Assembly: GCA_002422725.1 (NCBI GenBank)
Contig: DITE01000023.1
Span: forward strand, 6,741 to 70,740
Direction: 5' to 3'
DNA from: Bacteroidales bacterium UBA6192
GTDB lineage: Bacteria > Bacteroidota > Bacteroidia > Bacteroidales > F082
Length of the DNA: 64,000 nucleotides
Shown here: positions 43,287 to 52,633 of the stretch, in pieces
Layout of the letters: each line of letters opens with the position of its first letter
Numbering within the stretch: the first letter of the stretch is position 1
Notes under the pieces: generated by a model
The model's input: only the letters and a program-made list of their open reading frames with translations
Databases searched by the model: none
What the model was told of the DNA's origin: nothing
Translations under genes and position numbers: made by a program

Positions 43287-45950
43287 ATGAAAAATTGGTT
43301 ACTCTTATTTACGGTCAGCATTTTATTTACTCAGCTTCACGGACAGGCATACAAGGAGTCCGGACTGCCTGTTGATGAAAGGGTAAATGACCTTTTGTCG
43401 CGCATGACCCCAGAAGAGAAATTCTGGCAATTGTTCATGATTCCAGGCGATCTGGATACGGAAAAAGAAAAATTCAAGCATGGGATCTTTGGCTTTCAGG
43501 TGAATACTGTTGGGCAGCTAGCAGATGCAGCAGGCCAGCTGCTTCAGTACTACGAAGGTTCTTCTGCCCTCGAAACTGCGATGAAGATCAATGCAATACA
43601 ACGGTATTTTGTTGAGGAAACACGTCTGGGCATACCCATTATTCCGCTGGATGAAGCCTTGCATGGTCTGGTAAGGTCAGGCGCCACAGCTTTCCCGCAA
43701 GCCATTGGTCTGGCCTCCACCTGGAACACGGAATTGATGCACAAAGTAGCCAATGCCATTGCGGTTGAATGCAAAACACGCGGCATCAGGCAGGTGTTGT
43801 CGCCTGTGGTAAATATTGCCTCGGATGTGCGTTGGGGCCGCACCGAGGAAACCTATGGCGAGTGTCCTTATCTGTCAGCTGAGATGGGTGTTGCCTATGT
43901 TTCAGCTTTTGAACAAATGGGAGTCATAACCACACCCAAGCATTTTGTGGCCAATGTGGGTGATGGTGGTCGCGACAGCTATCCCATTCACTGGAGCGAA
44001 CGTCTGATGCGCGAAATATACCTACCACCATTTGAAGCTTGTTTCAGGCGTGGAGGCTCCCGTTCGGTGATGACTTCGTATAACTCTTATGATGGCTCGC
44101 CCTGCACAGCCAACGACTGGATAATTAATCAATTACTTAAGGATGAATGGGGTTTCAATGGGTTTGTTATCTCCGATGCAGGTGGCACAGGTGGTGCCAA
44201 TGTGCTGCATTTTACTGCTGCAGATTATGCCGATGCCACCACTAAATCGATAGAAGCAGGCCTGGATGTGATTTTTCAGACGGCTTATGACCACCAGATT
44301 CTTTTTTCACCTCCTTTTTATGATGGAAGCATCACACAGGATGCCATTGACAAGGCTGTGGCGCGGGTGTTAAAATTGAAATTTGAACTGGGACTTTTCG
44401 AAAATCCCTATGTTATTCCACAGGAAGCTTCCATCTGGAATGGTCATAGCAAGCACCGCGAACTAGCCCTGCAGGCAGCCCGCGAATCCTTTGTACTATT
44501 GCAAAACGAGCATCAACTTCTACCCCTTTCAAACGACATAAAATCAATTGCGGTTATTGGTCCTGATGCTGCTGAACTGCGATTGGGCGGATACAGCGGC
44601 CCCGGCAACAACAAAATCAGCCTGTTAGATGGAATTAAAAAAGGGGTTGCATCCGATGTTGAAGTAAGTCATGCAAGGGGTTGTCACCACCAGACGATAG
44701 ACTTCATTACAGTACCATCCGAAGTCTTGTCATGCAAAATGAATGGCCAACAACAAGCTGGTCTGCAAGGTGAATATTTCAACAATATCACTTTTTCAGG
44801 TGATCCGACATTCATCAGAAACGACAAGCAGCTGGATTTCAGGTGGACACTCTTTTCTCCTGATCCCGAAAAACTGACCTACGATTTCTATTCAGTCCGC
44901 TGGACAGGCAAGCTGAAGGCCCCCGAGTCGGGCAGCTTTAAAATTGGCATCGATGGCAATGACGGCTACCGGCTTTACCTCGAAGGGCAGCTGGTTTTGG
45001 ACAATTGGACGAAGCGTAGCAGGCAGGTTTCCCTTGTTGAGTTTACTTTCGAAGCCGGCAGGGAATATGATTTAATGATCGAATTTTACGAACCGGTCGG
45101 CAATGCATGGTTCAGACTGATCTGGAATATTGGTGTTGTTGATGACCAGTCGGTTGAAATTGAAAAAGCTGTTCAGCTGGCAAAGAAGAGCGATGTGGTT
45201 GTTCTTGCGGTGGGCATCGAAGAAGGCGAATTCCTCGACAGGGCCTATCTCAAACTGCCGGGCAGGCAAGAGGAACTGATTCTGAAAGTTGCAGCGACCG
45301 GAACTCCTGTCGTGGTGTTATTGGTTGGTGGCAGTGCCATCACCATGAGCCACTGGATGGATCAGGTAGAAAGCATCGTCCAGCTTTGGTATCCGGGCGA
45401 GGCAGCTGGTCAGGCTGTGGCTGAACTGCTGTTAGGCGATTTCAGTCCGGCCGGTCGTCTACCCATCACCTTCCCTGTTTTTGAAGGGCAGTTGCCCTTG
45501 GTTTACAACCACAAACCCACGGGCAGGGGCGATGATTATATGAACCTGACCGGACAACCACTTTTCCCCTTTGGTTTTGGCCTGAGCTACACTACTTTTA
45601 AGTATACAGACATAAAACTGAGCCAGAAAACCATTTCCAAAAGCGATACAGGCTGGATAAGCGTGAAAGTTACAAACACGGGGAGTATGGCTGGCGATGA
45701 GGTAGTTCAGTTGTATCTGCGAGACGAACTGGCATCGCTTGCCAGACCGGTGCAAGAACTAAAGGGTTTTCAACGCATTCACATGCAGCCGGGCGAAACA
45801 AAAATAGTAAGCTTTCGCATCACACCTGAAATGCTTTCGATGTATGACCAAAATCTCAATAAAATTGTTGAACCCGGAACCTTCAGGTTTATGGTTGGGG
45901 CTTCCTCAAAAGATATCCGGCAACGGATTGTACTACATGTAATTGATTGA
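43287..45950 (+). CDS. Glycoside hydrolase family 3 beta-glycosidase with PA14 domain
   Basis: An 887-residue exported enzyme (signal peptide WLLLFTVSILFTQLHGQ). The GH3 N-terminal barrel (about 30-370) includes LDEALHGLVRSGATAFPQAI, KHFVANVGDGG and the nucleophile region GFNGFVISDAGGTGG. The GH3 C-terminal domain is interrupted by a PA14 domain (about 490-620, LQGEYFNNITFSG, then GSFKIGIDGNDGYRLYLEGQ), followed by VLAVGIEEGEFLDRAYLKLP and a fibronectin III-like end. PA14 insertions modify substrate choice in GH3 enzymes acting on beta-glucosides, xylosides or related sugars. It is the middle gene of a three-gene cassette, 21 bp after DUF4838 and 19 bp before the fucosidase. Confidence 0.93.
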   Translation: MKNWLLLFTVSILFTQLHGQAYKESGLPVDERVNDLLSRMTPEEKFWQLFMIPGDLDTEKEKFKHGIFGFQVNTVGQLADAAGQLLQYYEGSSALETAMKINAIQRYFVEETRLGIPIIPLDEALHGLVRSGATAFPQAIGLASTWNTELMHKVANAIAVECKTRGIRQVLSPVVNIASDVRWGRTEETYGECPYLSAEMGVAYVSAFEQMGVITTPKHFVANVGDGGRDSYPIHWSERLMREIYLPPFEACFRRGGSRSVMTSYNSYDGSPCTANDWIINQLLKDEWGFNGFVISDAGGTGGANVLHFTAADYADATTKSIEAGLDVIFQTAYDHQILFSPPFYDGSITQDAIDKAVARVLKLKFELGLFENPYVIPQEASIWNGHSKHRELALQAARESFVLLQNEHQLLPLSNDIKSIAVIGPDAAELRLGGYSGPGNNKISLLDGIKKGVASDVEVSHARGCHHQTIDFITVPSEVLSCKMNGQQQAGLQGEYFNNITFSGDPTFIRNDKQLDFRWTLFSPDPEKLTYDFYSVRWTGKLKAPESGSFKIGIDGNDGYRLYLEGQLVLDNWTKRSRQVSLVEFTFEAGREYDLMIEFYEPVGNAWFRLIWNIGVVDDQSVEIEKAVQLAKKSDVVVLAVGIEEGEFLDRAYLKLPGRQEELILKVAATGTPVVVLLVGGSAITMSHWMDQVESIVQLWYPGEAAGQAVAELLLGDFSPAGRLPITFPVFEGQLPLVYNHKPTGRGDDYMNLTGQPLFPFGFGLSYTTFKYTDIKLSQKTISKSDTGWISVKVTNTGSMAGDEVVQLYLRDELASLARPVQELKGFQRIHMQPGETKIVSFRITPEMLSMYDQNLNKIVEPGTFRFMVGASSKDIRQRIVLHVID

Positions 45951-45969
45951 CGACTAACCAAATTAATAA

Positions 45970-47421
45970 ATGAAACAATTATCTTTTTATCTGCCTGTTT
46001 TGCTTTTGCTTGGTTTCGCTGCCTGTTCAGTGGAGAATGAAACTGAAACTGCCGACCAATACCACTGGCCTTCTGACCCTGAAGTAAGCGCAAAACTTAA
46101 GGAATGGCAAGATTGGAAATTTGGTGTGATCATCCATTGGGGACCCTACAGCGAATGGGGCATTGTTGAAAGCTGGAGTCTTTGTCCGGAAGATGAACCC
46201 TGGTGCGAAAGGCGTGGCCCCTATGCTGCTGATTACAACACTTATGTTCAGGAATATGAGAAAATAAGGCACAGTTTCAACCCAATCAAATTTCAGCCTG
46301 ATAAATGGGCCGAAGCCTGCGCAAGGGCTGGCATGAAGTACCTCGTATTCACCACCAAGCACCATGATGGCTTTTGTATGTTCGACTCCAAACACACCCA
46401 GTACAAGATCACTGACAGCATGAGTATTTTTTCGGTCAGAACGGGGAGCAATATTGCTTTGGAAGTTTTTACTGCTTTTCGCGAGCAGGGAATGGGCATT
46501 GGCGTATATTTCAGCAAACCTGACTGGCACAACCGGGATTATTGGTGGCCCTATTTTCCGGTTTTCGACCGCAATGTGAATTATGACCCAAAGAAATACC
46601 CTGAAAAATGGAACAATTTTAAGCAGTTCACATTCAACCAGCTTGAAGAGCTGATGACCGGTTATGGCGATGTAGATATCCTTTGGCTGGATGGCGGCTG
46701 GGTGCGCCCCGAAGGCACGCTTACAGCAGAAACCAGGCCATGGCTTGGCAAGAACCAATGGATTCAGGATATCAACATGCCGGCTATTGCTAAGATGGCC
46801 CGTAAGCATCAACCTGGATTGCTCCTTGTTGACCGTACTGTGCATGGCGAATTCGAAAACTACCGCACTCCTGAACAGCAAATCCCTGTCCTGAAACCCG
46901 ATTACCCCTGGGAAAGCTGCATCACCCTTGGCGACAGCTGGTACTCTACCGGACCGGGAGAAAGGTATAAATCAGCAACATGGGCCATTCATACCCTTGT
47001 AAAAATTGTGGCAAAAGGAGGCAATTTCCTGCTTGGTATTGGCCCCGACAAAACTGGCGACATGGTGCTGGAAGTCTATGACAGGCTAGCATCAATTGGT
47101 CACTGGATGGAAGTGAACGCAGAAGCAATTTACAAAACCAAACCATTGGCACCTTACGAATCGGGCAAATGGTGCTTCACCCAATCCAAAGAAGGGAAAA
47201 CCAACTATGCTTTTTACTTGAAAGATGAAGACGAAGCCTTCCCAGAAACACTCGAATTGCCTGCTGAATTCATAAAAGATGGTGGGGAATTAAAAATACT
47301 TGGCCACCCAAACAAGCTTGAACTTCAGAATACCAAAGGCACTTTTTGGGTAACAATTCCTGAAGTTTACCGCCACAAACATCAAAATAGCCCAGCCTTG
47401 GTTTTGGCTTTGAGTCTGTGA
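45970..47421 (+). CDS. GH29 alpha-L-fucosidase lipoprotein
   Basis: A 483-residue protein with lipobox LGFAAC. The GH29 catalytic barrel shows FGVIIHWGPYSEWGIVESWS, the His pair in FTTKHHDGFCMFDSKHTQY and the nucleophile Asp in DILWLDGGW. Family 29 enzymes remove alpha-linked L-fucose from glycans with retention. Together with GH3 and DUF4838 this suggests trimming of a fucosylated plant or algal polysaccharide or glycoprotein. No SusC/SusD pair is in the window, so this is not a complete PUL. The lipoprotein signal suggests a periplasmic or surface location. Confidence 0.92.
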   Translation: MKQLSFYLPVLLLLGFAACSVENETETADQYHWPSDPEVSAKLKEWQDWKFGVIIHWGPYSEWGIVESWSLCPEDEPWCERRGPYAADYNTYVQEYEKIRHSFNPIKFQPDKWAEACARAGMKYLVFTTKHHDGFCMFDSKHTQYKITDSMSIFSVRTGSNIALEVFTAFREQGMGIGVYFSKPDWHNRDYWWPYFPVFDRNVNYDPKKYPEKWNNFKQFTFNQLEELMTGYGDVDILWLDGGWVRPEGTLTAETRPWLGKNQWIQDINMPAIAKMARKHQPGLLLVDRTVHGEFENYRTPEQQIPVLKPDYPWESCITLGDSWYSTGPGERYKSATWAIHTLVKIVAKGGNFLLGIGPDKTGDMVLEVYDRLASIGHWMEVNAEAIYKTKPLAPYESGKWCFTQSKEGKTNYAFYLKDEDEAFPETLELPAEFIKDGGELKILGHPNKLELQNTKGTFWVTIPEVYRHKHQNSPALVLALSL

Positions 47422-47627
47422 GCATGTTTCGCTTAATAACTCTTTTCACAGAATACCATCCCGGGTTTAGGAGACATTGCAATCTCAAGCCATTCAACAC
47501 ACAATATCCTGATGAGGTATGAGAGAGCTCAAGAATTAATGCAACTGAGGACTTCAAATTCTTCTAAGTAAATATCAGTGAAACACGATAGATGAAGAAC
47601 GCAATGTCGTTGATTCCACCCTGGACT

Positions 47628-47704
47628 CAGCTGTATAATCACCCCTGTTTGAATGAATCCGGCTAAGATAAATTCAATTCAAAAGCAAATGGATATATTT
47701 TGTG
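47628..47704 (+). repeat. Dispersed repeat R, degenerate copy 3
   Basis: It keeps CAGCTGTATAATC at its left and CAAATGGATATATTTTG at its right, with about 90 bp of the interior missing compared with copies 1 and 2. It immediately precedes array B2, as copy 2 immediately follows array B1. The rest of the 47422-47700 gap shows no gene. Confidence 0.55.
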
Positions 47705-47716
47705 ATATTCTCTGTT

Positions 47717-48520
47717 AAACCGGATCGATTCATGCCACCCCTTCGGGGTTTGATCATTGCATCTGCACTGATCCAGAAGAATGTCAGCCCTTCGGGCTTA
47801 AGTGAAAACAGCGTGTTGAATTCGTCATTCTGAGCTTGTTTTTGTCTGGTTCCGCTGTTTGAAGCATCTCTGAAGCACACATAAAACCGAATAAACCCCG
47901 AAGGGGTGAAACAATTCTAAAGAAACCAAACCATCCGGAACAAACCCCGAAGGGGTGAAATTGTCTGTAAGACTGGATCGATTAGTGCCACCCCTTCGGG
48001 GTTTGATCATTGCATCTGCACTGATCCAGAAGAATGTCAGCCCTTCGGGCTTAAGTGAAAACAGCGTGTTGAATTCGTCATTCTGATCTTGTTTTTGTCC
48101 GGTTCAGCAAGTTTGAAGCTCCTCTGACGCACACATAAAACCGAATTAAACTCCGAAGGGGTGAAACGATTCTAAAGAAACCAAACCATCCGGAACAAAC
48201 CCCGAAGGGGTGATATTGTCTGTCAGACTGGATCGATTAGTGTCACCCCTTCGGGGTTTGATCATTGCATCTGCACTGATCCAGAAGAATGTCAGCCCTT
48301 CGGGCTTGAATGAAAACAGCGAGTTGAATTCGTCATTCTGAGCTTGTTTTTGTCTGGTTCCGCTGTTTGAAGCATCTCTGAAGCACACATAAAACTTAAT
48401 TAAACCCCGAAGGGGTGAAACAATTCTAAAGAAACCAAACCATCCGGAACAAACCCCGAAGGGGTGACATTCCTCTAAAGCCACCAAGGTCAATAAAGCA
48501 AACCCCGAAGGGGTGATATA
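47717..48520. repeat. REP array B2
   Basis: Three or more units of about 250 bp, each containing forward AAACCCCGAAGGGGTGA copies, then (G)ACTGGATCGATT(A/C)(G/A)TG joined to the inverted CACCCCTTCGGGGTTTGATC, then CAGCCCTTCGGGCTTAAGTG AAAACAGCG and a conserved tail to CACACATAAAAC. Unit joints are at about 47719, 47971 and 48226 (255 bp between the last two). The first unit shares the variant GATTCATG with array B1. Frames on the minus strand through these units are not genes. The array leads into the element B transposase. Confidence 0.85.
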
Positions 48521-48601
48521 ACTCCAACAGCTCCTTGTTTTCAATTGTTTGCAAGTTTTTGGGAAAGTGTCGAAAAGTTTCGCGTGACACCAATATAGTT
48601 G

Positions 48602-48609
48602 TACATTTG
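48602..48609 (+). promoter_or_regulatory. -7 box (TACATTTG) of the element B transposase
   Basis: TACATTTG fits TAnnTTTG and lies 41 bp before the transposase ATG. Confidence 0.45.
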
Positions 48610-48650
48610 AAATTACAACTTTACATTGATAAACCAATACTCAATCTAAC

Positions 48651-49112
48651 ATGCCCGGCACATATTCACAGATTTATATCCAGCTTGTTTTTGCCGTTAA
48701 GGGACGCGAAAACCTTATTTCAAAAACCTGGAGAGATGAACTGCACAAGTATATCTCTGGTATTATCACTAATAAAGGACATAAATCAATCATTGTTAAC
48801 GGAGTATCCGATCATATCCATGCATTTGTGGGTTTAAAACCGGTCATGGCAATCTCTGATCTTGTCAGGGACATGAAGAACAATTCTTCCAAATTCATCA
48901 ACGAAAGCAATCTTGTAAAAGGCAAATTCGCCTGGCAGGAAGGTTATGGGGCGTTTTCATACGCTCAATCTCAAATCGAAAATGTGTATAACTACATACA
49001 AAATCAAGAACAGCATCATCAAAGGAAGAAGTTCCGTCAGGAATATATTGAGTTTCTAGAAGAATTTCAGGTGACTTACGATGAAAAATATCTTTTTGAC
49101 TGGATCGATTAG
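48651..49112 (+). CDS. IS200/IS605-type Y1 transposase (TnpA-like)
   Basis: A 153-residue protein with the small TnpA layout: MPGTYSQIYIQLVFAVKGRE, the HUH motif in SDHIHAFVGL (about residues 57-66), AISDLVRDMKNNSSKFINES, and the C-terminal helix NVYNYIQNQEQHHQRKKFRQ EY, which contains the probable nucleophile tyrosine. These enzymes cut single-stranded DNA at hairpin-marked ends and transfer it without inverted-repeat cleavage of duplex DNA. It appears intact. It differs clearly from the RAYT of element A and has no TnpB partner. Its stop codon lies within the repeated sequence of the surrounding arrays. Confidence 0.92.
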   Translation: MPGTYSQIYIQLVFAVKGRENLISKTWRDELHKYISGIITNKGHKSIIVNGVSDHIHAFVGLKPVMAISDLVRDMKNNSSKFINESNLVKGKFAWQEGYGAFSYAQSQIENVYNYIQNQEQHHQRKKFRQEYIEFLEEFQVTYDEKYLFDWID

Positions 49113-49548
49113 TGTCACCCCTTCGGGGTTTGATCATTGCATCTGCACTGATCCAGAAGAATGTCAGCCCTTCGGGCTTAAGTGAAAACAGCGTGTTGAA
49201 TTCGTCATTCTGATCTTGTTTTTGTCCGGTTCAGCAAGTTTGGAGCACCTCTGAAGCACACATAAAACTTAATTAAACCCCGAAGGGGTGAAATTGTCTG
49301 TAAGACTGGATCGATTAGTGCCACCCCTTCGGGGTTTGATCATTACACCTGCACTGATCCAGAAGAGTGTCAGCCCTTCAGGCTTAAGTGAAAACAGCGT
49401 GTTGAATTCGTCATTCTGAGCTTGTTTTTGTCCGGTTCAGCAAGTTTGAAGCTCCTCTGAAGCACACATAAAACCGAATTAAACCCCGAAGGGGTGAAAC
49501 AATTCTAAAGAAACCAAACCATCCGGAACAAACCCCGAAGGGGTGATA
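49113..49548. repeat. REP array B3
   Basis: Continuation of the array after the transposase: the inverted palindrome at about 49116, the variant CAGCCCTTCGGGCT (about 49167), a unit joint GACTGGATCGATTAG at 49304, a second inverted palindrome, a mutated CAGCCCTTCAGGCT (about 49371), and two forward palindromes near 49482 and 49529. The array ends about 75 bp before the queA stop codon and may also act as its transcription terminator. Confidence 0.85.
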
Positions 49549-49619
49549 TTGTCAAAAACAAACGAATATTTTTTATTTCCTGCAAAGCACTATCCTCAAC
49601 TGGCAGTGGTTTTTTTGTG

Positions 49620-50669
49620 TCAGATAATCAGCATGGCATCGCCGTAAGTGAAGAAGCGGTATTTGTTGGCTATCGCTTCTTTATAGGCCCTCATCACAAA
49701 ATCATATCCCCCAAAAGCAGCCACTTGCATCATCATGGGCGATTTGGGCAGGTGGAAGTTACTGACCATAGCGTCGGCCAGGGTAAAATCGTAGGGCGGG
49801 AAAATGAATTTGTTTGTCCAGCCCTTGTAGGGTTTTACTTTTCCGGTGATGATAGCGGCTGTTTCAAGTGCCTTCATGGTGGTTGTTCCAATTGACACAA
49901 CGCTGTTTCTTCGTGCTTTAGCAGCATTAATGATATCAGCATTGATGTCGGTGATAATCATTTCTTCCGAGTCCATTTTGTGCTTGGTAAGGTCCTCCAC
50001 TTCAATCGGACGGAAATTGCCCATGCCAGTGTGCAGGGTAATTTCGGCAAAAGAAACCCCAATCAACTCGAGCCTTTTCATGATTTCGCGGCTAAAATGC
50101 AGACCGGCAGTAGGTGCGGCAATAGCTCCTTCGTGCTTGGCATAAATGGTCTGATAACGTTCTTCATCTTCAGGCTCAACAGCCCTTTCGTGGATTTTGG
50201 GCAGAGGCGTTTTCCCCAGCGACTGTATGGTTTGCTTAAACTCTTCATAAGGCCCGTCGAACAAAAACCTGAGCGTGCGGCCACGTGAAGTGGTGTTGTC
50301 GATAACTTCGGCAACCAGAGATTCGTCCTCGCCGAAATACAGCTTGTTGCCAATGCGGATTTTACGTGCAGGGTCGACCAGCACATCCCACAGCCGGCTT
50401 TCGCGGTTGAGTTCCCTGAGCAGGAATACTTCGATTTTGGCCCCGGTCTTTTCTTTTTCTCCATAAAGACGTGCCGGAAACACCTTGGTGTTGTTGAGAA
50501 CAAACACATCACCGTCCCTGAAATATTCAAGGATATCCTTAAATATCCTGTGTTCGATGGTCTGGTCTTTGCGGTTGAGCACCATCATACGCGATTCGTC
50601 GCGGTTTTTGGGTGGGTGGCTTGCAATAAGATTCGGGGGTAAGTTAAACCTGAATTGAGATAATTTCAT
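49620..50669 (-). CDS. queA: S-adenosylmethionine:tRNA ribosyltransferase-isomerase
   Basis: A 349-residue enzyme of queuosine synthesis that transfers the ribosyl part of SAM to preQ1 at the tRNA wobble position. Typical blocks are MKLSQFRFNLPPNLIASHPP, RDESRMMVLNRKDQTIEH, NNTKVFPARLYGEK, IAAPTAGLHFS, GTTTMKALE and the C-terminal FHLPKSPMMMQVAAFGGYD. It is full length. It belongs to the usual ftsX-DUF3098-uppP-truB-queA block but is separated from truB by 164 bp containing its own promoter. The downstream side is REP array B3. Confidence 0.96.
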   Translation of the reverse strand: MKLSQFRFNLPPNLIASHPPKNRDESRMMVLNRKDQTIEHRIFKDILEYFRDGDVFVLNNTKVFPARLYGEKEKTGAKIEVFLLRELNRESRLWDVLVDPARKIRIGNKLYFGEDESLVAEVIDNTTSRGRTLRFLFDGPYEEFKQTIQSLGKTPLPKIHERAVEPEDEERYQTIYAKHEGAIAAPTAGLHFSREIMKRLELIGVSFAEITLHTGMGNFRPIEVEDLTKHKMDSEEMIITDINADIINAAKARRNSVVSIGTTTMKALETAAIITGKVKPYKGWTNKFIFPPYDFTLADAMVSNFHLPKSPMMMQVAAFGGYDFVMRAYKEAIANKYRFFTYGDAMLII

Positions 50670-50747
50670 TAGCTTAATTAATTAATTTCCAACAACATTT
50701 CATAAAAACTTCACCTTGATTTAAGCTTGGTTTAAAGTATGGGTGTG

Positions 50748-50778
50748 CAAAGGTAATCCAATATCGTGCCGTTGTCAA
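50748..50778 (-). promoter_or_regulatory. Promoter of queA (TTG / TACCTTTG, minus strand)
   Basis: On the minus strand TTG (complement of 50776-50778) is followed after 20 bp by TACCTTTG (complement of 50748-50755). The queA ATG is about 79 bp downstream. Confidence 0.6.
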
Positions 50779-50833
50779 GCGTTTCAGACTCAAAATGTCC
50801 AAACAATACCATTTAACCAAAAAATAAAGCGGA

Positions 50834-51538
50834 TTATTCCACTGAAATGTCGGTTCCGATGATAACTTGTTTGATTGATTCCAGCGACCAGGCCTCTTCA
50901 ACGGAATAATTTCCGATATGTGTGCGGCGCAGGGCAGTCATAGTGGCTCCATTTTCCAGTGCCTTGCCAAAGTCATTTACAAGGCTTCTGATATACGTTC
51001 CTTTGCTACACACGACTTTGAAATCAACCTCCGGAAGCTCGATTCGGGTGAGTTCGAAAGCATGGATTTCGACCATGCGCGATTCCAGCTTTACTTCCTT
51101 GTTTTTGCGTGCGTAATTAAATGCCCTTTTTCCATCAATTTTTATGGCTGAGTAAACGGGAGGATATTGTTCAATGGCTCCCAGGAATTGTTTTCTGGCG
51201 TTTTCGAGCCTTGCCATGTCGATCCCTTCGGTTGAGAAATGACCATCAGCTTCGGTCTCCAGATCGAAGGAAGGGGTGGTGAAACCAAGGCGCATGGTGC
51301 CGGTGTAGGTTTTATCCATATCCTGCAGATGCTGAATCTGTTTGGTCATTTTGCCGGTGCAAACCAGCAAGAGGCCAGTCGCTAACGGGTCGAGGGTGCC
51401 GGCATGGCCTACCTTCAGTCCCGAAAGTTTACGGAATCTTTTCATGAGTGCCCTGAGAAAATTCACCACATCAAAGGAGGTCCAGGTGGCAGGCTTGTCG
51501 ATGAGGAGCAGTTCCCCGCTTTCGAAATCGAATGACAT
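50834..51538 (-). CDS. truB: tRNA pseudouridine(55) synthase
   Basis: A 234-residue protein that makes pseudouridine 55 in the T loop of tRNAs. The catalytic motif is GLKVGHAGTLDPLATGLLLV with the nucleophile Asp. Further motifs are LIDKPATWTSF, YPPVYSAIKIDGKRAFNYAR and SKGTYIRSLVNDFG. The C-terminal PUA-like extension of E. coli TruB is mostly lacking, as is normal in Bacteroidota. ATG 51538 is preferred; a GTG three codons upstream also exists and would overlap the uppP stop. Part of the ftsX-queA block. Confidence 0.95.
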   Translation of the reverse strand: MSFDFESGELLLIDKPATWTSFDVVNFLRALMKRFRKLSGLKVGHAGTLDPLATGLLLVCTGKMTKQIQHLQDMDKTYTGTMRLGFTTPSFDLETEADGHFSTEGIDMARLENARKQFLGAIEQYPPVYSAIKIDGKRAFNYARKNKEVKLESRMVEIHAFELTRIELPEVDFKVVCSKGTYIRSLVNDFGKALENGATMTALRRTHIGNYSVEEAWSLESIKQVIIGTDISVE

Positions 51539-51543
51539 ATTGT

Positions 51544-52323
51544 TCACACTACACTCAGTTCATAGCCCAGTCCCAACATAACCAAAATGACCAGGCCAAC
51601 AACGATACGGTAATAACCAAACCATTTAAACCCAAAGCGTGTAAGCAGGGTGATGAAAGTTTTGATGGCAATCATGGCCACAACAAAAGCTACTGCATTT
51701 CCCACTATCAACAGATCGATGTTGTTTGGATCAATTGATTTGTAATTTTGAAGGAGTTTATAGGCTGATGCTGCCAACATCGTTGGCACGGCAAGAAAGA
51801 AGGAAAATTCGGCAGCAGTCTTCCGGTCGAGTTTCTGTGTCATCCCTCCTATGATGGTTGCAGCCGAGCGCGAAACACCGGGTATCATGGCAATGCACTG
51901 AAACAGACCGATTTTAAACGCGCTGGGGTAACTGATAGGTTGATCAGGTTTTTGTTGTTTGAACCAACGATCAACAAATACCAGAACAATGCCCCCGAGA
52001 ACCAGCATTATAGCAACCACAGCAACGTTTTCGAGCAGGTTATCGATTAAATCACCAGCCAGAAAACCAATGACTGCAGCAGGGATGAAAGCAATAAAAA
52101 GTTTATAATAAAAGTCAAGGCTCTGAATGAATTTCCGCCAATACAATACAACCACCGAAAGGATTGCACCGAATTGAATGCTGACAGTGAATGCCTTGAC
52201 AAAATCGTTTATTTCCATCCCCAGTAATTCCTGGGTAATAATCATATGACCTGTGGAGGAAACAGGCAGAAACTCGGTGAGACCTTCAACAATGGCTATA
52301 ATTACGGCTTCGAGAAAAGTCAT
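51544..52323 (-). CDS. uppP: Undecaprenyl-diphosphatase
   Basis: A 259-residue polytopic membrane enzyme that recycles the lipid carrier for peptidoglycan and other envelope polymers. The family motif near the N-terminus, AIVEGLTEFLPVSSTGHMII, and the second motif GVSRSAATIIGGM are both present, and hydrophobic segments cover the whole length. It also explains intrinsic bacitracin tolerance (BacA). It starts 1 bp after the end of the DUF3098 gene, and truB begins 5 bp after its stop, so these are co-transcribed. Confidence 0.96.
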   Translation of the reverse strand: MTFLEAVIIAIVEGLTEFLPVSSTGHMIITQELLGMEINDFVKAFTVSIQFGAILSVVVLYWRKFIQSLDFYYKLFIAFIPAAVIGFLAGDLIDNLLENVAVVAIMLVLGGIVLVFVDRWFKQQKPDQPISYPSAFKIGLFQCIAMIPGVSRSAATIIGGMTQKLDRKTAAEFSFFLAVPTMLAASAYKLLQNYKSIDPNNIDLLIVGNAVAFVVAMIAIKTFITLLTRFGFKWFGYYRIVVGLVILVMLGLGYELSVV

Positions 52324-52324
52324 G

Positions 52325-52588
52325 CTACTTTCCCGATTTTTTCATAATGGCATAAATCTCTATGCCATATCCTGCCAACACAAGCAAAGGAGCCAGGGTC
52401 ATGCGTTGAAAACTAAAAATCCCTTCACTGAAAACATCAGGATCAGATGAGCCACCGCCAATCATCAGCAAAAAACCTATTGCAATTAATCCAAGGCCAA
52501 TGAGTACCCAACGGTAATTCTCACGCGTAAATGCAAAAGCGTCTGATTTCTGGGGATCCACTCCCTGAGGCTTTGATGTTGTTTTCAT
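52325..52588 (-). CDS. DUF3098 small membrane protein
   Basis: An 87-residue protein with two transmembrane helices (about 30-47, WVLIGLGLIAIGFLLMIGGG; about 60-80, LAPLLVLAGYGIEIYAIM) connected by a short loop with SSDPDVFSEGIFSFQRMT, which is conserved in DUF3098. Its role is unknown. Its constant position between ftsX and uppP in Bacteroidota suggests a function in cell envelope growth or division. Both ends are cytoplasmic by the positive-inside rule (KSGK tail). Confidence 0.92.
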   Translation of the reverse strand: MKTTSKPQGVDPQKSDAFAFTRENYRWVLIGLGLIAIGFLLMIGGGSSDPDVFSEGIFSFQRMTLAPLLVLAGYGIEIYAIMKKSGK

Positions 52589-52633
52589 GTTGTATTTATT
52601 TCGTTGTCAAAATTATAATTTTCAAATTACCAA

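Larger units (their letters stand above)
48496..49130 (+). mobile_element. Element B: IS200-like transposase unit within the REP array
   Basis: The unit runs from the forward palindrome AAACCCCGAAGGGGTGATAT (about 48500) through the transposase gene to the inverted palindrome CACCCCTTCGGGGTTTGATC (about 49116-49135). The last five codons of the gene (GACTGGATCGATTAG, 49098-49112) are exactly the sequence that joins palindromes in the short array units. Those units can therefore be read as copies of this element from which the coding interior has been deleted. Confidence 0.75.

Noticed and set aside
47674..48637. Several minus-strand frames through the REP arrays (for example starting MIKPRRGG)
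   Set aside because: They are translations of the repeated palindromes, share the same peptide in each unit, and have no start signals or known domains.
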